The notes under the pieces: generated by a model
Told to the model about the DNA's origin: nothing
Databases searched by the model: none
The model's input: only the letters and a program-made list of their open reading frames with translations
From: Actinomyces qiguomingii
GTDB lineage: Bacteria; Actinomycetota; Actinomycetes; Actinomycetales; Actinomycetaceae
Direction: 5' to 3'
Assembly: GCF_004102025.1 (NCBI RefSeq)
Contig: NZ_CP025228.1
Span: 2,418,001 to 2,482,000, forward strand
Length of the DNA: 64,000 nt
Shown here: positions 21,388-35,281 of the stretch, piece after piece
Position numbering within the stretch: the stretch's first letter is position 1
How the letters are laid out: each line of letters begins with the position of its first letter
Translations under genes and position numbers: made by a program

Positions 21388-22398
21388 TCATTCGGACAGT
21401 ACTAGTACAGGACGGGTACGCCCGCCCTTATGTGCCAACAGTGCCACGAGCCGCCCCGCCGGGTCGAACCCGGCGGCGACGCTCGGCGCGGCAGCGGCCT
21501 TGGGGACAACCGGGTGCTTAGGATCCTGGGCCCGGTCGAGTACCGCGGCGGGCAGGGGCTGACCTTGGCGCAGGGCGCGTGCCTCGGCATCGTCCAGGGC
21601 GACGGCGGGGAAGCAGCGGCGGGCCACGACGGCCAGTGGCAGCACGGGCAGGACCTGTCCGGCGGCGACGACGGCGGACAGGGAGGCGATGGTGGCGGCC
21701 TGGTCGACCGTGAAGGGGCCCGCCCCAGTGCGGCGCAGCGCGGTCAGATGCGCCCCGCAGCCCAGGCCGCGGCCGAGGTCGCGGGCCAGGGCACGCACAT
21801 AGGTGCCAGAGGAGCAGTGCACCTCCAGGTCCACGTCGACCACGGCGGTGCCGTCCGCGGCCGTCACGGGGCGCAATTCGCCGACGCGCGCCAGGGCGTG
21901 GATGGTCACCGGACGGGCGGGCAGGTCGACATCCTCGCCGCCCCGCACGCGCGCGTAGGAGCGCACGCCGTCGATCTTGATGGCGGAGACCGCGGAGGGG
22001 ACCTGCATGATTGGTCCGTTGAGCTCGCTCAGGGCCGCGTCCAGGCGGGCGGACAGGCCGGGTGCGGCCACGCAGCCGGAAGAAGCGGTTACCTCGCCGT
22101 CGGCGTCCTCGGTGATGGTTGTCTGGCCCAGGCGGACCGTGGCCCAGTAGGTCTTGTCTGCGCCGACCAGATAGGTCAGGAAGCGGGTGGCCCGGCCGAT
22201 ACCCAACAGCAGCACTCCAGTGGCGGCGGGATCCAGGGTGCCAGCGTGGCCGACCTTACGGGTGGCGGCCATGCGCCTGGTCATGGCGACCACATCGTGG
22301 CTGGTGACACCGGCGGGTTTATCCACCACCAACAACCCATCCGGGCAGGTGATGGAGCCGCGGGGGACGTCGATACGCCTTCCGGCGGGGCCGTTCAC
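21388..22398 (-). CDS. truB: tRNA pseudouridine(55) synthase
   Basis: The enzyme converts U55 in the T-loop of tRNA to pseudouridine. The 336-residue protein carries DGLLVVDKPAGVTSHDVV and the catalytic Asp 56 in GHAGTLDPAATGVLL. The C-terminal part has the extended actinobacterial PUA-like region. The GTG at 22398 overlaps the rbfA stop by 4 bp (GTGA), which indicates translational coupling. Confidence 0.95.
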   Translation of the reverse strand: MNGPAGRRIDVPRGSITCPDGLLVVDKPAGVTSHDVVAMTRRMAATRKVGHAGTLDPAATGVLLLGIGRATRFLTYLVGADKTYWATVRLGQTTITEDADGEVTASSGCVAAPGLSARLDAALSELNGPIMQVPSAVSAIKIDGVRSYARVRGGEDVDLPARPVTIHALARVGELRPVTAADGTAVVDVDLEVHCSSGTYVRALARDLGRGLGCGAHLTALRRTGAGPFTVDQAATIASLSAVVAAGQVLPVLPLAVVARRCFPAVALDDAEARALRQGQPLPAAVLDRAQDPKHPVVPKAAAAPSVAAGFDPAGRLVALLAHKGGRTRPVLVLSE

Positions 22399-22838
22399 GC
22401 CCCGCTCCCCTCCTCGTCCTGGTCATCATGGCGGTAGGGATCGGCGTCGCCCGCATAGGTGGCACCCGCATAAGTACGGGCGATCTCCTCGTCTCGGGCA
22501 CGCGCCTTGGTAAGGGCGTCCTCGAAGGCCTGCGCCTGGGAGGGCAATGAATCCGGCTGGAAGGTGATCGAGGGGGTCAGGCGGATGCCGAGTGCCCGGC
22601 CGACCTCGGAACGGATCAGACCGGTGGCCGAGCGCAGAGCGGCAGCAGTGTCCTCCTGCTCCTTGTCGGTGCCGTAGACGGTGTAGAAGACCGTTGCCTG
22701 CTGTAGGTCACCGGTCACGCGCACGTCGGTGATGGTGATGAAACCGATCCTGGGGTCCTTGATCCTGCTCTGAAGGAGGCGGGCGACGGTTTCCTGAATG
22801 TGGTCGGCGACCTTGCGGACGCGGGCTGCGTCGGCCAT
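22395..22838 (-). CDS. rbfA: Ribosome-binding factor A
   Basis: The protein assists 16S rRNA 5'-end maturation and cold adaptation. The 147-residue sequence has the KH-like fold blocks RVRKVADHIQETVARLL, KDPRIGFITITDVRVTGDLQQATVFYTV and the end of the domain at about 115, followed by a short acidic tail. AAGGAG lies 6 nt before the ATG at 22838. infB, its usual upstream neighbour, lies 3.3 kb away beyond rarD and IS remnants. Confidence 0.94.
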   Translation of the reverse strand: MADAARVRKVADHIQETVARLLQSRIKDPRIGFITITDVRVTGDLQQATVFYTVYGTDKEQEDTAAALRSATGLIRSEVGRALGIRLTPSITFQPDSLPSQAQAFEDALTKARARDEEIARTYAGATYAGDADPYRHDDQDEEGSGA

Positions 22839-23147
22839 GAGGACTCCTTAGCACTGAAGACGGACGCGGATGCGGACGGCCGCCGGCAACGGCTGCGGTG
22901 CGTCCACATACCTGGAACCGGCGGACGGACTATTGTGCACCACCGGCAGTCCGATCGCCAGATTACGGCACAGCCGGACCAAGCCGCTCGCTGCCCGCAA
23001 CTGCATGCGCCGCATGCGAGCGGTGGCCGTCTGCCACGCCCCCTGATCATCGGATGCGTCTGCACCACACGCTACATATCAGGGACCGTGGGCCCGACAG
23101 GGAATATCCTCGGACCCACTGCCTTCACTCGAATAGGACCACCACAC
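22839..23147. other. Intergenic region between divergent rbfA and rarD
   Basis: About 310 bp. No domain-bearing frame is present. The right edge holds the rarD -10 candidate. The left part must supply the rbfA-truB-ribF promoter now that infB no longer lies directly upstream, but no clear consensus was found. Confidence 0.4.
23134..23139 (+). promoter_or_regulatory. Candidate -10 box for leaderless rarD
   Basis: TAGGAC lies 8 nt before the GTG at 23148, and no Shine-Dalgarno is present. Confidence 0.4.
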
Positions 23148-24134
23148 GTGACCTCCTCCACTCGCTCCCCCGCATCCGGTCCGCGTCCCGCCAACCCGGA
23201 CTCCGCCAAGCCTCGGGGCGGCGCTGCCACCGGCGATTCCCAGGGCGTAGCGATGGTGCTCGGTTGTTACCTGCTGTGGGGCATGTTCCCGCTGTACTTC
23301 CATCTGCTACAGGCGGCCGGAAGCGTTGAGATCATTGGGCACCGACTGGTGTGGACGCTGGTGACCTGCCTGGCCCTGACTGCGCTGCGCCGCTCCTGGC
23401 CCACGCTGCGTGCAGCGGTCACCACGCCGCGCATCCTCGTAGTGCTAGGGATCGCCGGCCTGCTGGTGTCGGTGAACTGGTTGGTATACGTCTACGCGGT
23501 CAACTCCGACCGCACGGCCGATGCGGCTCTGGGGTACTTCATCAATCCGCTGGTGACGGTGGTTCTGGCAGCGCTCTTCCTGGGTGAGCGACTGCGGCTG
23601 GCGCAAGTGATCGCCGTAGGTATTGCCATCGTAGCGATCATGGTGCTGGTGGTCGCGCAACGCTCACTACCCTGGATATCCCTGTCGCTCGCATTCAGCT
23701 TCGGAGTGTACGGGCTGGTGAAGAAGCGCGTAAGCACGCAGGTGGATGCGCTTACCGGGCTCACGGTGGAGAGCGGCTGCATGACGCCCGTGGCTTTGGC
23801 CTACTTCGCCTGGTTGTACGCGGGCGGGCACGGCGCGCTGCAGGGGGCGACGGCGTCTGGAGCGTTGGCGGCCGGGCTGGTGCTAGCGGGCCCGGTGACG
23901 GCCACGCCGCTGCTGCTGTTTGCCGCCGGGACGCGGCGGGTGCCCCTTTCGATCGTGGGTCTGAGCCAGTACATCACCCCGGTCATGCAGTTCCTGCTGG
24001 CCTGGGCGGTGTTCCACGAGGAGATCTCGCCGGCGCGCTGGATCTCGACGGCGTTGGTGTGGGTGGCGGTGATCGTATTCATCACCGACCTGCTGCGTCA
24101 GTTGGCGCGACGTCCGCACCTGGGCGAGCGCTGA
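23148..24134 (+). CDS. rarD: RarD-family EamA transporter
   Basis: The 328-residue protein has about ten transmembrane helices in two EamA repeats. The RarD signature GCYLLWGMFPLYFHLL opens the first repeat, and GYFINPLVTVVLAALFLGERLR and SQYITPVMQFLLAWAVFHEE close each repeat. It is an inner-membrane carrier of unknown substrate (RarD is named for chloramphenicol sensitivity in Pseudomonas). The GTG at 23148 starts a Ser/Pro-rich 35-residue tail before the first helix; there is no Shine-Dalgarno. It lies on the plus strand between rbfA and the IS remnants. Confidence 0.85.
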   Translation: MTSSTRSPASGPRPANPDSAKPRGGAATGDSQGVAMVLGCYLLWGMFPLYFHLLQAAGSVEIIGHRLVWTLVTCLALTALRRSWPTLRAAVTTPRILVVLGIAGLLVSVNWLVYVYAVNSDRTADAALGYFINPLVTVVLAALFLGERLRLAQVIAVGIAIVAIMVLVVAQRSLPWISLSLAFSFGVYGLVKKRVSTQVDALTGLTVESGCMTPVALAYFAWLYAGGHGALQGATASGALAAGLVLAGPVTATPLLLFAAGTRRVPLSIVGLSQYITPVMQFLLAWAVFHEEISPARWISTALVWVAVIVFITDLLRQLARRPHLGER

Positions 24135-24200
24135 AAGCGGCACCGTCACGCGCCTGAGACGGCGGATACGAAAAGTGTGACAACAGCAGGGACCATGACC

Positions 24201-25650
<1,450 letters not shown>

Positions 25651-25654
<4 letters not shown>

Positions 25655-25691
25655 CCCCACCCATCCACCACACCCTCAAACACGAAGAGCC
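25651..25691. repeat. Solo ISL3-type terminal repeat
   Basis: The reverse complement of this segment matches the left end at 38987 at all but about two of 41 positions (starts GGCTCTTCGTGTTTG). It separates the IS3 remnant from the ISAs1-like transposase relic. Confidence 0.7.
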
Positions 25692-26090
25692 ATCAAAGCC
25701 GTCCAGACCCCCGACTGGATCTACTTCCCCGGCGCGGCCCAGGTGCTACAGGTGCGCCGCACCCGCACCACCCATACAGGCAAGAACAGCAAGCGCAGCA
25801 CCAAGCCAGTCACCGAGGTCGTTTACCTCATCTGCCGCCCACCCCCATGCAGGACACCCAGCCCGAGCAAGTAGCAGCCTGGACACACGGACGCTGGGCG
25901 ATAAACAACCGCCTCCACTTAAGTTCGGGACGCCCGCCTATGACCATGGGACCGCCACCAACTGTGCACCGGCAACGCGCCCCAGGTGATGGCCACCCTG
26001 AGGAACCTGGCCATAAGCCTGATCCCCACCATCTACGGCAGGCCCGACCACCACCGGCATCGCCTCAGCCAACCGCGCCATAACTTGGGA
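25692..26090 (+). pseudogene. ISAs1-like transposase, 3' fragment with frameshifts
   Basis: Pieces in different frames match the C-terminal third of ISAs1-family (DDE_Tnp_1-type) transposases: IKAVQTPDWIYFPGAAQVLQ, then QPEQVAAWT with RWAINNRLH, and ATLRNLAISLIPTIYGRP. The order and spacing are right, but the frame changes at least twice. The N-terminal two thirds are absent, replaced by the ISL3-type end. It lies between the IS3 remnant and infB. Confidence 0.75.
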
Positions 26091-26149
26091 ACGCAGATGC
26101 CGGTGGACCGCCTAGGAGGTGGTGCCACCGGCATCTGCGTCCAGACGGG

Positions 26150-29116
<2,967 letters not shown>

Positions 29117-29206
29117 TTTTCTCCTGTCCGGTTGCCCACCCCGGACAGGGTGGGCGCTAGTAGAGGCAGCTCATCGCCGGGTACTCATCGGGTGCCCATC
29201 AGCTTC

Positions 29207-29542
29207 CTACCCGCCTTTGCTATCGGTGTGCCGTCGCCCGGTCGGGGACGGCGAGTGTGTTCGACCGCGTTCCGCCCCATGGAGCTCGACCCAGTCGCGC
29301 ACGGGGGCCACATCGGGTGACTCCCGCATGCGCAGCGCGCGCCCGAAGGCGCGCCTGCGCTCGGCGAGCTCGACGCATGCCGGATCCGGATGGATCCATG
29401 CGCCACGCCCCGGCAGATGAGCCAGGGCGTCGACGGTCAACTCGCCGCTGTCCGTCAGGGCCAGGCGCAGCAACTGCGCCCGGGGCGCCTTACCGCGACA
29501 GCCGACACAGGTGCGTTCGGGCACGTGGGGCGTGTTGACCAC
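29207..29542 (-). CDS. ylxR: YlxR-family (DUF448) nucleic-acid-binding protein
   Basis: The 111-residue protein has the YlxR signature PERTCVGCRGKAPRAQLLR at about 8-26 and the later GRGAWIHPDPACVE and FGRALR blocks. It is almost always found between nusA and infB, as here, and is thought to act in RNA binding or RNase P-related regulation. The start is the GTG at 29542. The last 25 residues are poorly conserved and may be disordered. Confidence 0.88.
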   Translation of the reverse strand: MVNTPHVPERTCVGCRGKAPRAQLLRLALTDSGELTVDALAHLPGRGAWIHPDPACVELAERRRAFGRALRMRESPDVAPVRDWVELHGAERGRTHSPSPTGRRHTDSKGG

Positions 29543-29654
29543 CGGCTGGCCGCGTCCTTCCGCTCGTTGTCGACTGCCCGGCCTGCGGCGCGTCGCGCCG
29601 AAGCCCGACGCCCGCCTACAGGCAGGCCAAGAGAAAGTGTAGCCGGGTTGGACG

Positions 29655-30701
29655 TCAGTCCTGGGCGCCGGGAACTGAGGGACCAGTCACGTCGTCGGCG
29701 CGGGAGTCATGACCGGGAGCGATCTCTCCGGCCTCGGTGTCGGCATGGATGTCGATCTTCCAGCCCGTCAGCCGTGCTGCCAAGCGCGCGTTCTGCCCCT
29801 CCTTGCCGATCGCCAACGATAACTGGAAGTCAGGAACGATTGCGCGTGCGGCGTGCTCCTGGGCATCTACCACGGTCACCGAGGAGACCCGGGCGGGAGA
29901 CAGGGCATTGGCAACGAAGCGCTCCGGGTCCTCGGAGTAGTCGACGATGTCAATCTTCTCCCCACCCAACTCGGCCATGACCGCACGTACACGCTGCCCC
30001 ATGGGGCCGATGCACGCGCCCTTGGCGTTCACACCGCGCACGCGCGCACTGACCGCGACCTTGGTACGGTGCCCGGCCTCCCTGGCGATGGAGACGATCT
30101 CCACATCGCCGGAAGCGATCTCGGGCACCTCCCGCTCGAACAACTTGCGCACCAGGCCCGGATGGGTGCGTGACAGGATGATCTGTGCACCTTTGGGGCC
30201 GCGCGAGACCTCGGTCACATAGGCGCGGATGCGATCGCCGTGCCGGTGACGCTCACCGGGCACCTGCTCGTGTGGAGGCATGATGCCCTCATGCTCGCCG
30301 TCCAGGCGAACGTGGACCAGACGCGGATCGCGCCCTTGTTCCACGGTGCCGGAGATCAGCTCGCCAGCCTTGTCCTTGAAGGCGCCCAGGACCTCGAAAT
30401 CACGGCGGTCCTGGATACGCTGGACAATCACCGAGCGCGCGGTAGCCTGGGCGATACGGCCGAAGTCGTCGGGGGTGTCATCGAAGTACTCCCCGGTCGG
30501 CTCATCGTTCTCATCCACCTCGGGGGCGAGCACCGTCATGTGTCCGCTGCGGCGATCGATCTCCACATGTGCGCCGCGGATGGCGCCGGGCACCTTGCTG
30601 TATGCACCCAGAATGGCGTCCTCAATGGCGGGCAGCAGGTTGTCCAGGTCAATGCCCAACTCGTCGGCTGCGCCTCGCAGCTCCGGCATGTTGATGTCCA
30701 T
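29655..30701 (-). CDS. nusA: Transcription termination/antitermination protein NusA
   Basis: The protein binds RNA polymerase and affects pausing, termination and antitermination. The 348-residue protein has the N-terminal polymerase-binding domain ([15 protein letters not shown]), the S1 domain at about 130-200, and two KH domains (with [26 protein letters not shown] and [23 protein letters not shown]). The acidic repeats of E. coli NusA are absent, as in other actinobacteria. GGAGG precedes the ATG at 30701. It lies 76 bp after rimP in the operon. Confidence 0.95.
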   Translation of the reverse strand: MDINMPELRGAADELGIDLDNLLPAIEDAILGAYSKVPGAIRGAHVEIDRRSGHMTVLAPEVDENDEPTGEYFDDTPDDFGRIAQATARSVIVQRIQDRRDFEVLGAFKDKAGELISGTVEQGRDPRLVHVRLDGEHEGIMPPHEQVPGERHRHGDRIRAYVTEVSRGPKGAQIILSRTHPGLVRKLFEREVPEIASGDVEIVSIAREAGHRTKVAVSARVRGVNAKGACIGPMGQRVRAVMAELGGEKIDIVDYSEDPERFVANALSPARVSSVTVVDAQEHAARAIVPDFQLSLAIGKEGQNARLAARLTGWKIDIHADTEAGEIAPGHDSRADDVTGPSVPGAQD

Positions 30702-30777
30702 GATTCCTAATATTCCTCCGTGTCGTCTTCCGGGCGGTCGTTGGCGTCATGAGATCGGCGCGGGGGCCGGGCCACGC

Positions 30778-31254
30778 TTAGACGCTCACGACCATATGGG
30801 CGGCGGTCACCTCCGCCAATGCGATGGTCTGGGGCACATCATCCACTCCGATGGTGATGCTGGTCTCATCCGCGGCGGTGAGCATTCCCTCAACGGTGTG
30901 CTCCTGTCCGCCCACTGCGCGGGTGATCACCGCCCGGTGGCCGACGGCGCGGCGGAAGTGACGGGGGGTGTCCAGTTCCCGTTCAGCGCCGGGGGTGGAG
31001 ACCTCCAGGGTGTACTGGCCTGGAACGGGGTCGGCTTCGTCCACGGCGTCTGAAATGGCCCGGGTGGCCTCCCCCAGAGTGTCTAGGTCGAGATCGCCGG
31101 GGCCGTCGGGCAGGTCTACCACCACCCGCAGCGTGGTGTACCTGCCGGCGCGGTCCAGGCGCACGTCCTCCAGGAAGAGCCCGGACTCCTCGACAATGGG
31201 ATTGAGCAGCCGGCGCAGACTCTGCTCCTGGCTCCGGGCGGACGCGTCGGTCAT
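30778..31254 (-). CDS. rimP: Ribosome maturation factor RimP
   Basis: The 158-residue protein is needed for 30S subunit maturation. It shows the N-terminal domain blocks LFLEDVRLDRAGRYTTLRVVVD and YTLEVSTPGAERELDTPRHFRRAVG, and the C-terminal SH3-like domain. It begins the rimP-nusA-ylxR-infB operon. GGGAGGAACC lies before the ATG at 31254. A TAGCAT box at 31336-31341 (minus strand) is a possible -10 element, with no convincing -35. Confidence 0.92.
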   Translation of the reverse strand: MTDASARSQEQSLRRLLNPIVEESGLFLEDVRLDRAGRYTTLRVVVDLPDGPGDLDLDTLGEATRAISDAVDEADPVPGQYTLEVSTPGAERELDTPRHFRRAVGHRAVITRAVGGQEHTVEGMLTAADETSITIGVDDVPQTIALAEVTAAHMVVSV

Positions 31255-31364
31255 ATGGAGGTTCCTCCCGTGATGGGCCCGGTGGGGGCTGATCGTGTTT
31301 GTGTGGCTTCAAGTCGGATCGGATTGATCGACCCCATGCTACCCGCCCGTGCGAGGATGACCAT

Positions 31365-32387
31365 GTGACACCGACGCACACCATCGATTCCATCGCAACT
31401 CCCGCCCCCGCAGTCAGGCGCCGCCACTCGGCCGGGGAATGCGAGGCAGGTGTTTCTCGGCGTGTGTTGCTGCGCCGGGCAGGCGCAGCAACACTCGTGG
31501 CGGTGACGTCGGCAACCGGTGCCTGCGGACTGCGAGTGGGCGAGGGCTCCCCCGCCTCGCTGCCGACGGCGCCCCCACATGAAGTGGTGCGGGACGGTCT
31601 GGCCCGACAGGCGGCCCTGATCGCCTCGATCGCCCAGGTGGTATCCGATTCCGGCACGGCTCAGCCCTCCGCCCCGGTCGATGCCATCGCCGCAAGCGCC
31701 GCCACGCAGTTGAACGCCCTGGGCGGCGTGTGGGACCCGTGGGCTACACCGGTGCCCACCAGCTACCAGACCGTCCCGCCGGTTCCGTCGGCCGCTGCGG
31801 ACGTGTCCACCGCCGACCTGACAACGGCGCTGACCGACGGGACCGCCCTGGCCCGCGAGGCGGCAGCGGCCTGTGCCGACGACGACGCTGCCCGCCTTTA
31901 CGCAGCCCTGGCCGTGGCCTGGTCCCTGGAGGCAACCCGGTTGGACGCAGCAGCAGTGGCGGTCAGTGGGCGTGATGCATCCGCGCTGACCGAGGCATTG
32001 CCCGGCGACCTGCTGTCAGCCTACGACGCCGCCCGCTACGCCTCTGAGGAAATCGCAGCACGTTCCACGGGTGCGAACCACACCCGCGCCCTGGCGGATG
32101 TGGCCTATGCCAAGGCGGTGGTCAGCGCGTCGGTGGCGCTGGGCGGACAGGACACCCGCCTGGCCGCATACGCCGCCCCGACCGCGAGGGCGGACGACTC
32201 GACATCGCTGGAGGTCACCTGGGCGCGGCAGGTGTGGCAGCGGGTGGAGGAGACAGAGCTGGCCGGGGTGAGGGCGGCCGGCGCCAATGCCACCGAGATA
32301 ACCGTTGACGCCGCCCTGGAAGCGGCCCTGCGCGCCCGGGCATGGGGCGCCGCCGTGGACGATCCGCTTCCCGGCTATCTCGACTGA
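31365..32387 (+). CDS. DUF4439-type ferritin-like lipoprotein
   Basis: The 340-residue protein has a twin-arginine-like N-terminus (SRRVLLRRAGAATL) and a lipobox TGAC with Cys 54, so it is probably exported and lipid-anchored. The remainder is an Ala-rich helical domain of DUF4439 type, with a ferritin-like bundle at about 210-340. The same gene type lies between rimP and proS in mycobacteria (Rv2844 region), which supports the call. The GTG at 31365 follows GAGGAT. Its 3' end overlaps the convergent helicase gene by 13 bp. The function is unknown. Confidence 0.72.
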   Translation: MTPTHTIDSIATPAPAVRRRHSAGECEAGVSRRVLLRRAGAATLVAVTSATGACGLRVGEGSPASLPTAPPHEVVRDGLARQAALIASIAQVVSDSGTAQPSAPVDAIAASAATQLNALGGVWDPWATPVPTSYQTVPPVPSAAADVSTADLTTALTDGTALAREAAAACADDDAARLYAALAVAWSLEATRLDAAAVAVSGRDASALTEALPGDLLSAYDAARYASEEIAARSTGANHTRALADVAYAKAVVSASVALGGQDTRLAAYAAPTARADDSTSLEVTWARQVWQRVEETELAGVRAAGANATEITVDAALEAALRARAWGAAVDDPLPGYLD

Positions 32388-35281
32388 GCCGCAGGTAAGT
32401 CGATCCAGGTGCGCGCACGCTTGACTTGAACCAGTTCGCCGGCCCCCAGCGGTCCACGCGCGGCGACCAGGGCCCACAGATCTTCCTCTTCACGCACCAG
32501 ACGCAGGCGGCACGGTCCGATCTGCGTTACCCAGGTCTCAACGAAGGCGGTGACCACCCGCCGGGATCGCCCCAGGGTGCGTGGAACCGCCAGATACAGG
32601 CGGTCGCGTCCACGGGCCCGGTCCAGGGCGTCCAGGCCGTGGCCGAGTAAGCGCCGCAGTCGCCCCGGCGCACAGGCCGCGCGCAGCGTCCAGCGGGGAA
32701 CCTCTAACACAAACCGCGGAGCACGCCGCGGTGCGGAAGCCAGTTCGACCAGAGTCTGCGCCACCAGCCGGCGGTCGGTGTCTACGCCACCTATGAAGGC
32801 TATGCGCGCCACGCCGGACTCCGTCAGGCTCAGTGCCCGGATATCTGTGCCTATTCGCTCGGCGGCGATGAGCCCGGCCATGACGCTCAACGCAGCACCT
32901 CGCCACAGCTCGACGGGATCACCACGCCGTATCAGTCCGTCCGCCGAGGCAAGCGAGACGAGCTGTGCCTCCTGCCCCATCCGCTCAAGATCCGAATCGC
33001 GCCCGCTGGCGGCACCCACAGGCGGTGGTGCGTTCCAGGCGCGTCGTTCCCACTCGCGGGGACCGAGCGTCGTGGCTGCGTTCAGGGCGCCGATGGCTTC
33101 GGCGTCGGCGCCGTGACGAACGGCGTCGAGAAGGCGGCGCTGGCGCGGCTCGAGGGCGGCCTCCAGCCCGGTGCGGATGGCCGCCGCTGAATCGGGCACG
33201 GCACTCCACAGGTACTCGTGGCGTCTACGGAGCCGGTCCAAGTCGCTGCCGGCTCCCGCTCCCGCCTGACGGGGCAGCAGGCAAGTGACCGACCAGTTGT
33301 GGGCGACCTTCGCGGGCCAGTTCGAGTCCAACCTAAGCGTGCGACCACGCAACTGCTGCACAGAGGTGGCCGTGGTCACAGTGGTCAGGTCGATCAGGGT
33401 GTTCACTGCCGGACAGTCCCACCCCTCCCCCAGCAGGCCGCGCGTGCCCACAACCAGGCGCACCACGCCCTGGTCCATCAGAGCGCTCACGGCCCGCACC
33501 AGCCGGGCGGACCCCGCCTGTGCACCTCTCACGCGTAGGGTCCAGCCGTCATCGACGGCAGGCAGCTCCAACCCGGTGTCGGCGCGCAGACGGTCGAGCA
33601 ACTCGTGGTCCGCCGAGGCCAACTGCAGGTGCCGTCCGGTCAGGAGCACGGGATGCAGCTCGCGCACCAGGGCATCGGTCAGCAGGGTTGTGAAGCAACG
33701 CAGCGCACCGCCGTGAGTGGCTTGTTCCCCCGAAGCGGCGCGCGGGCCGACAGCGTCTAGAGCGCGGTGGGCGGCCGAGCGCTCGGCGGCATCGGTGACG
33801 ACCACGGCGCGCAGCCGCTGCCCCAGACAGGTGTACTCGGCATGCAGGATATCCGCCACGGCCACATCCTTGGCCAGGGATGCCGCACACACGGCGTCCT
33901 GCGGCGAACGCCCGGAGCGCAGTCCGGAGTCGGTCAGCCGGTAACCGTATCCGGCCAGCAGCTCCTTGGTGTCCTCCCACTGACCGCGGCGGGCGGGATC
34001 GGGCAGCAGCCGGGTTAGCGCATAACGGCCCAGAAGCTCCAGGGTCTCATCGACGTCCAGCAGTCGGGTGGCGGGCAGCAGGGGCACCAGCGCGGTCGTC
34101 TGCTCGGTGGGGTTGTAGGCGCCCAGGCGGTTCCTCAGCAGCGCCCCGGCAGCTGTGGCGGCCTGTGGGTCGGCGTCAAAGCCGGACACCATGCGGGCGG
34201 TGAGGGCACCGTCGTCCATGCCCAGGGGCTCGGCCAGGTCCTCCACCGCCGGTGCGACGGTGTGTACTAGGAAGTCGATGCCATCCGGGCTGAGTAGGAG
34301 TTCGTCAAGGCGGTGCTCCAGTTCAGCACCGGCCTGGGCCAGAAATGCCTGTTCCTGCGGGTCCGGGAGGGTGAAGCGCACCAGGCTGCGGCTCGGCGCC
34401 AGACAGCCCGCGCGCACCACGGCTGGGACGGGGATCTCATAATCGACCTTGCCCAACAGGGCACGGTAGCGGCCCAGGGACCTGTCCTCCGGGGAGGGCA
34501 GTGTTGCCGTCAGGCCGAGCAGGCAGGGTTGGGCGCCCGCGGCCTTGAGGCGAGCCAGCAGGTAGTGGACGACGGCCGCCCAGTGGGCGCGCAGGTGGTG
34601 ACATTCATCGACTACTACGGTGGCCACGCCTGCATCCACCAACGCGTCGATTCGGCGGCGGGCCGCTGGATGCAGCAGGGAGGCCAGATCCTCCGCGTCC
34701 AGTGAGGCCAGCGAGGAGCGGATGGCGGAGGCGCGCCGGGAGATGCCGGAGCGGTAGGCCGCCGGATTGTTCGCGGCTAACTCCTCCAGCCAGGACTCGG
34801 CGCGCCCCGGGGTCTGTCCGGAGTCGATGAGCTCCTCGAGCCAGCGCCGACGGGCCGCGGCCCGCCAGGGCGCGGAAGTGTCCACCACGGCCAGGGATTG
34901 GTATGTGAGCACTGTCAGGTCGGCGGGAACCGGGGCGCCGGAGTCATCCTGCGGGGCGTCTTCACCTCTGGTCAGATCATCGCGCACGCGCGGTGGCCCG
35001 CCGGCGGCGTCGCGGAAGTATGCTCTGGCCTGCTCACACCACTGCTGCCGAATTAGGGCAGTGGGCGTGAGCACGAGGGCTCGACGCCCATTGGCGCGCG
35101 CCAAGGCCAGGCCGATCAGGGTCTTGCCGGATCCCGGCGGTGCCACCAGGTGCAGGCGCGCGCCGTCGGCCGGCTCCACGGCGCGCAGCAGATCCGCCTG
35201 GTAGTCGCGCAACGGCACCGTCAGCTTCCAGCCGGACAGCGGTCGCTGCGGGTCTGAGGCACCGCAACTAGTGCGCGGCAT
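32375..35281 (-). CDS. Superfamily II DNA/RNA helicase, DEAD/DEAH type, large
   Basis: The 968-residue protein has RecA-like domain 1, with Walker A APPGSGKT (47-54), Walker B DECHH at about 230 and motif III GLTATLP at about 260. A long insertion of about 250 residues follows. RecA-like domain 2 then carries [22 protein letters not shown] and motif [12 protein letters not shown]-terminal domain of about 350 residues has no recognisable motif. It resembles COG1061 (SSL2-like) helicases. The ATG at 35281 overlaps the 3' end of proS by 14 bp, so translation is probably coupled to proS. The target nucleic acid is unknown. Confidence 0.8.
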   Translation of the reverse strand: MPRTSCGASDPQRPLSGWKLTVPLRDYQADLLRAVEPADGARLHLVAPPGSGKTLIGLALARANGRRALVLTPTALIRQQWCEQARAYFRDAAGGPPRVRDDLTRGEDAPQDDSGAPVPADLTVLTYQSLAVVDTSAPWRAAARRRWLEELIDSGQTPGRAESWLEELAANNPAAYRSGISRRASAIRSSLASLDAEDLASLLHPAARRRIDALVDAGVATVVVDECHHLRAHWAAVVHYLLARLKAAGAQPCLLGLTATLPSPEDRSLGRYRALLGKVDYEIPVPAVVRAGCLAPSRSLVRFTLPDPQEQAFLAQAGAELEHRLDELLLSPDGIDFLVHTVAPAVEDLAEPLGMDDGALTARMVSGFDADPQAATAAGALLRNRLGAYNPTEQTTALVPLLPATRLLDVDETLELLGRYALTRLLPDPARRGQWEDTKELLAGYGYRLTDSGLRSGRSPQDAVCAASLAKDVAVADILHAEYTCLGQRLRAVVVTDAAERSAAHRALDAVGPRAASGEQATHGGALRCFTTLLTDALVRELHPVLLTGRHLQLASADHELLDRLRADTGLELPAVDDGWTLRVRGAQAGSARLVRAVSALMDQGVVRLVVGTRGLLGEGWDCPAVNTLIDLTTVTTATSVQQLRGRTLRLDSNWPAKVAHNWSVTCLLPRQAGAGAGSDLDRLRRRHEYLWSAVPDSAAAIRTGLEAALEPRQRRLLDAVRHGADAEAIGALNAATTLGPREWERRAWNAPPPVGAASGRDSDLERMGQEAQLVSLASADGLIRRGDPVELWRGAALSVMAGLIAAERIGTDIRALSLTESGVARIAFIGGVDTDRRLVAQTLVELASAPRRAPRFVLEVPRWTLRAACAPGRLRRLLGHGLDALDRARGRDRLYLAVPRTLGRSRRVVTAFVETWVTQIGPCRLRLVREEEDLWALVAARGPLGAGELVQVKRARTWIDLPAAQSR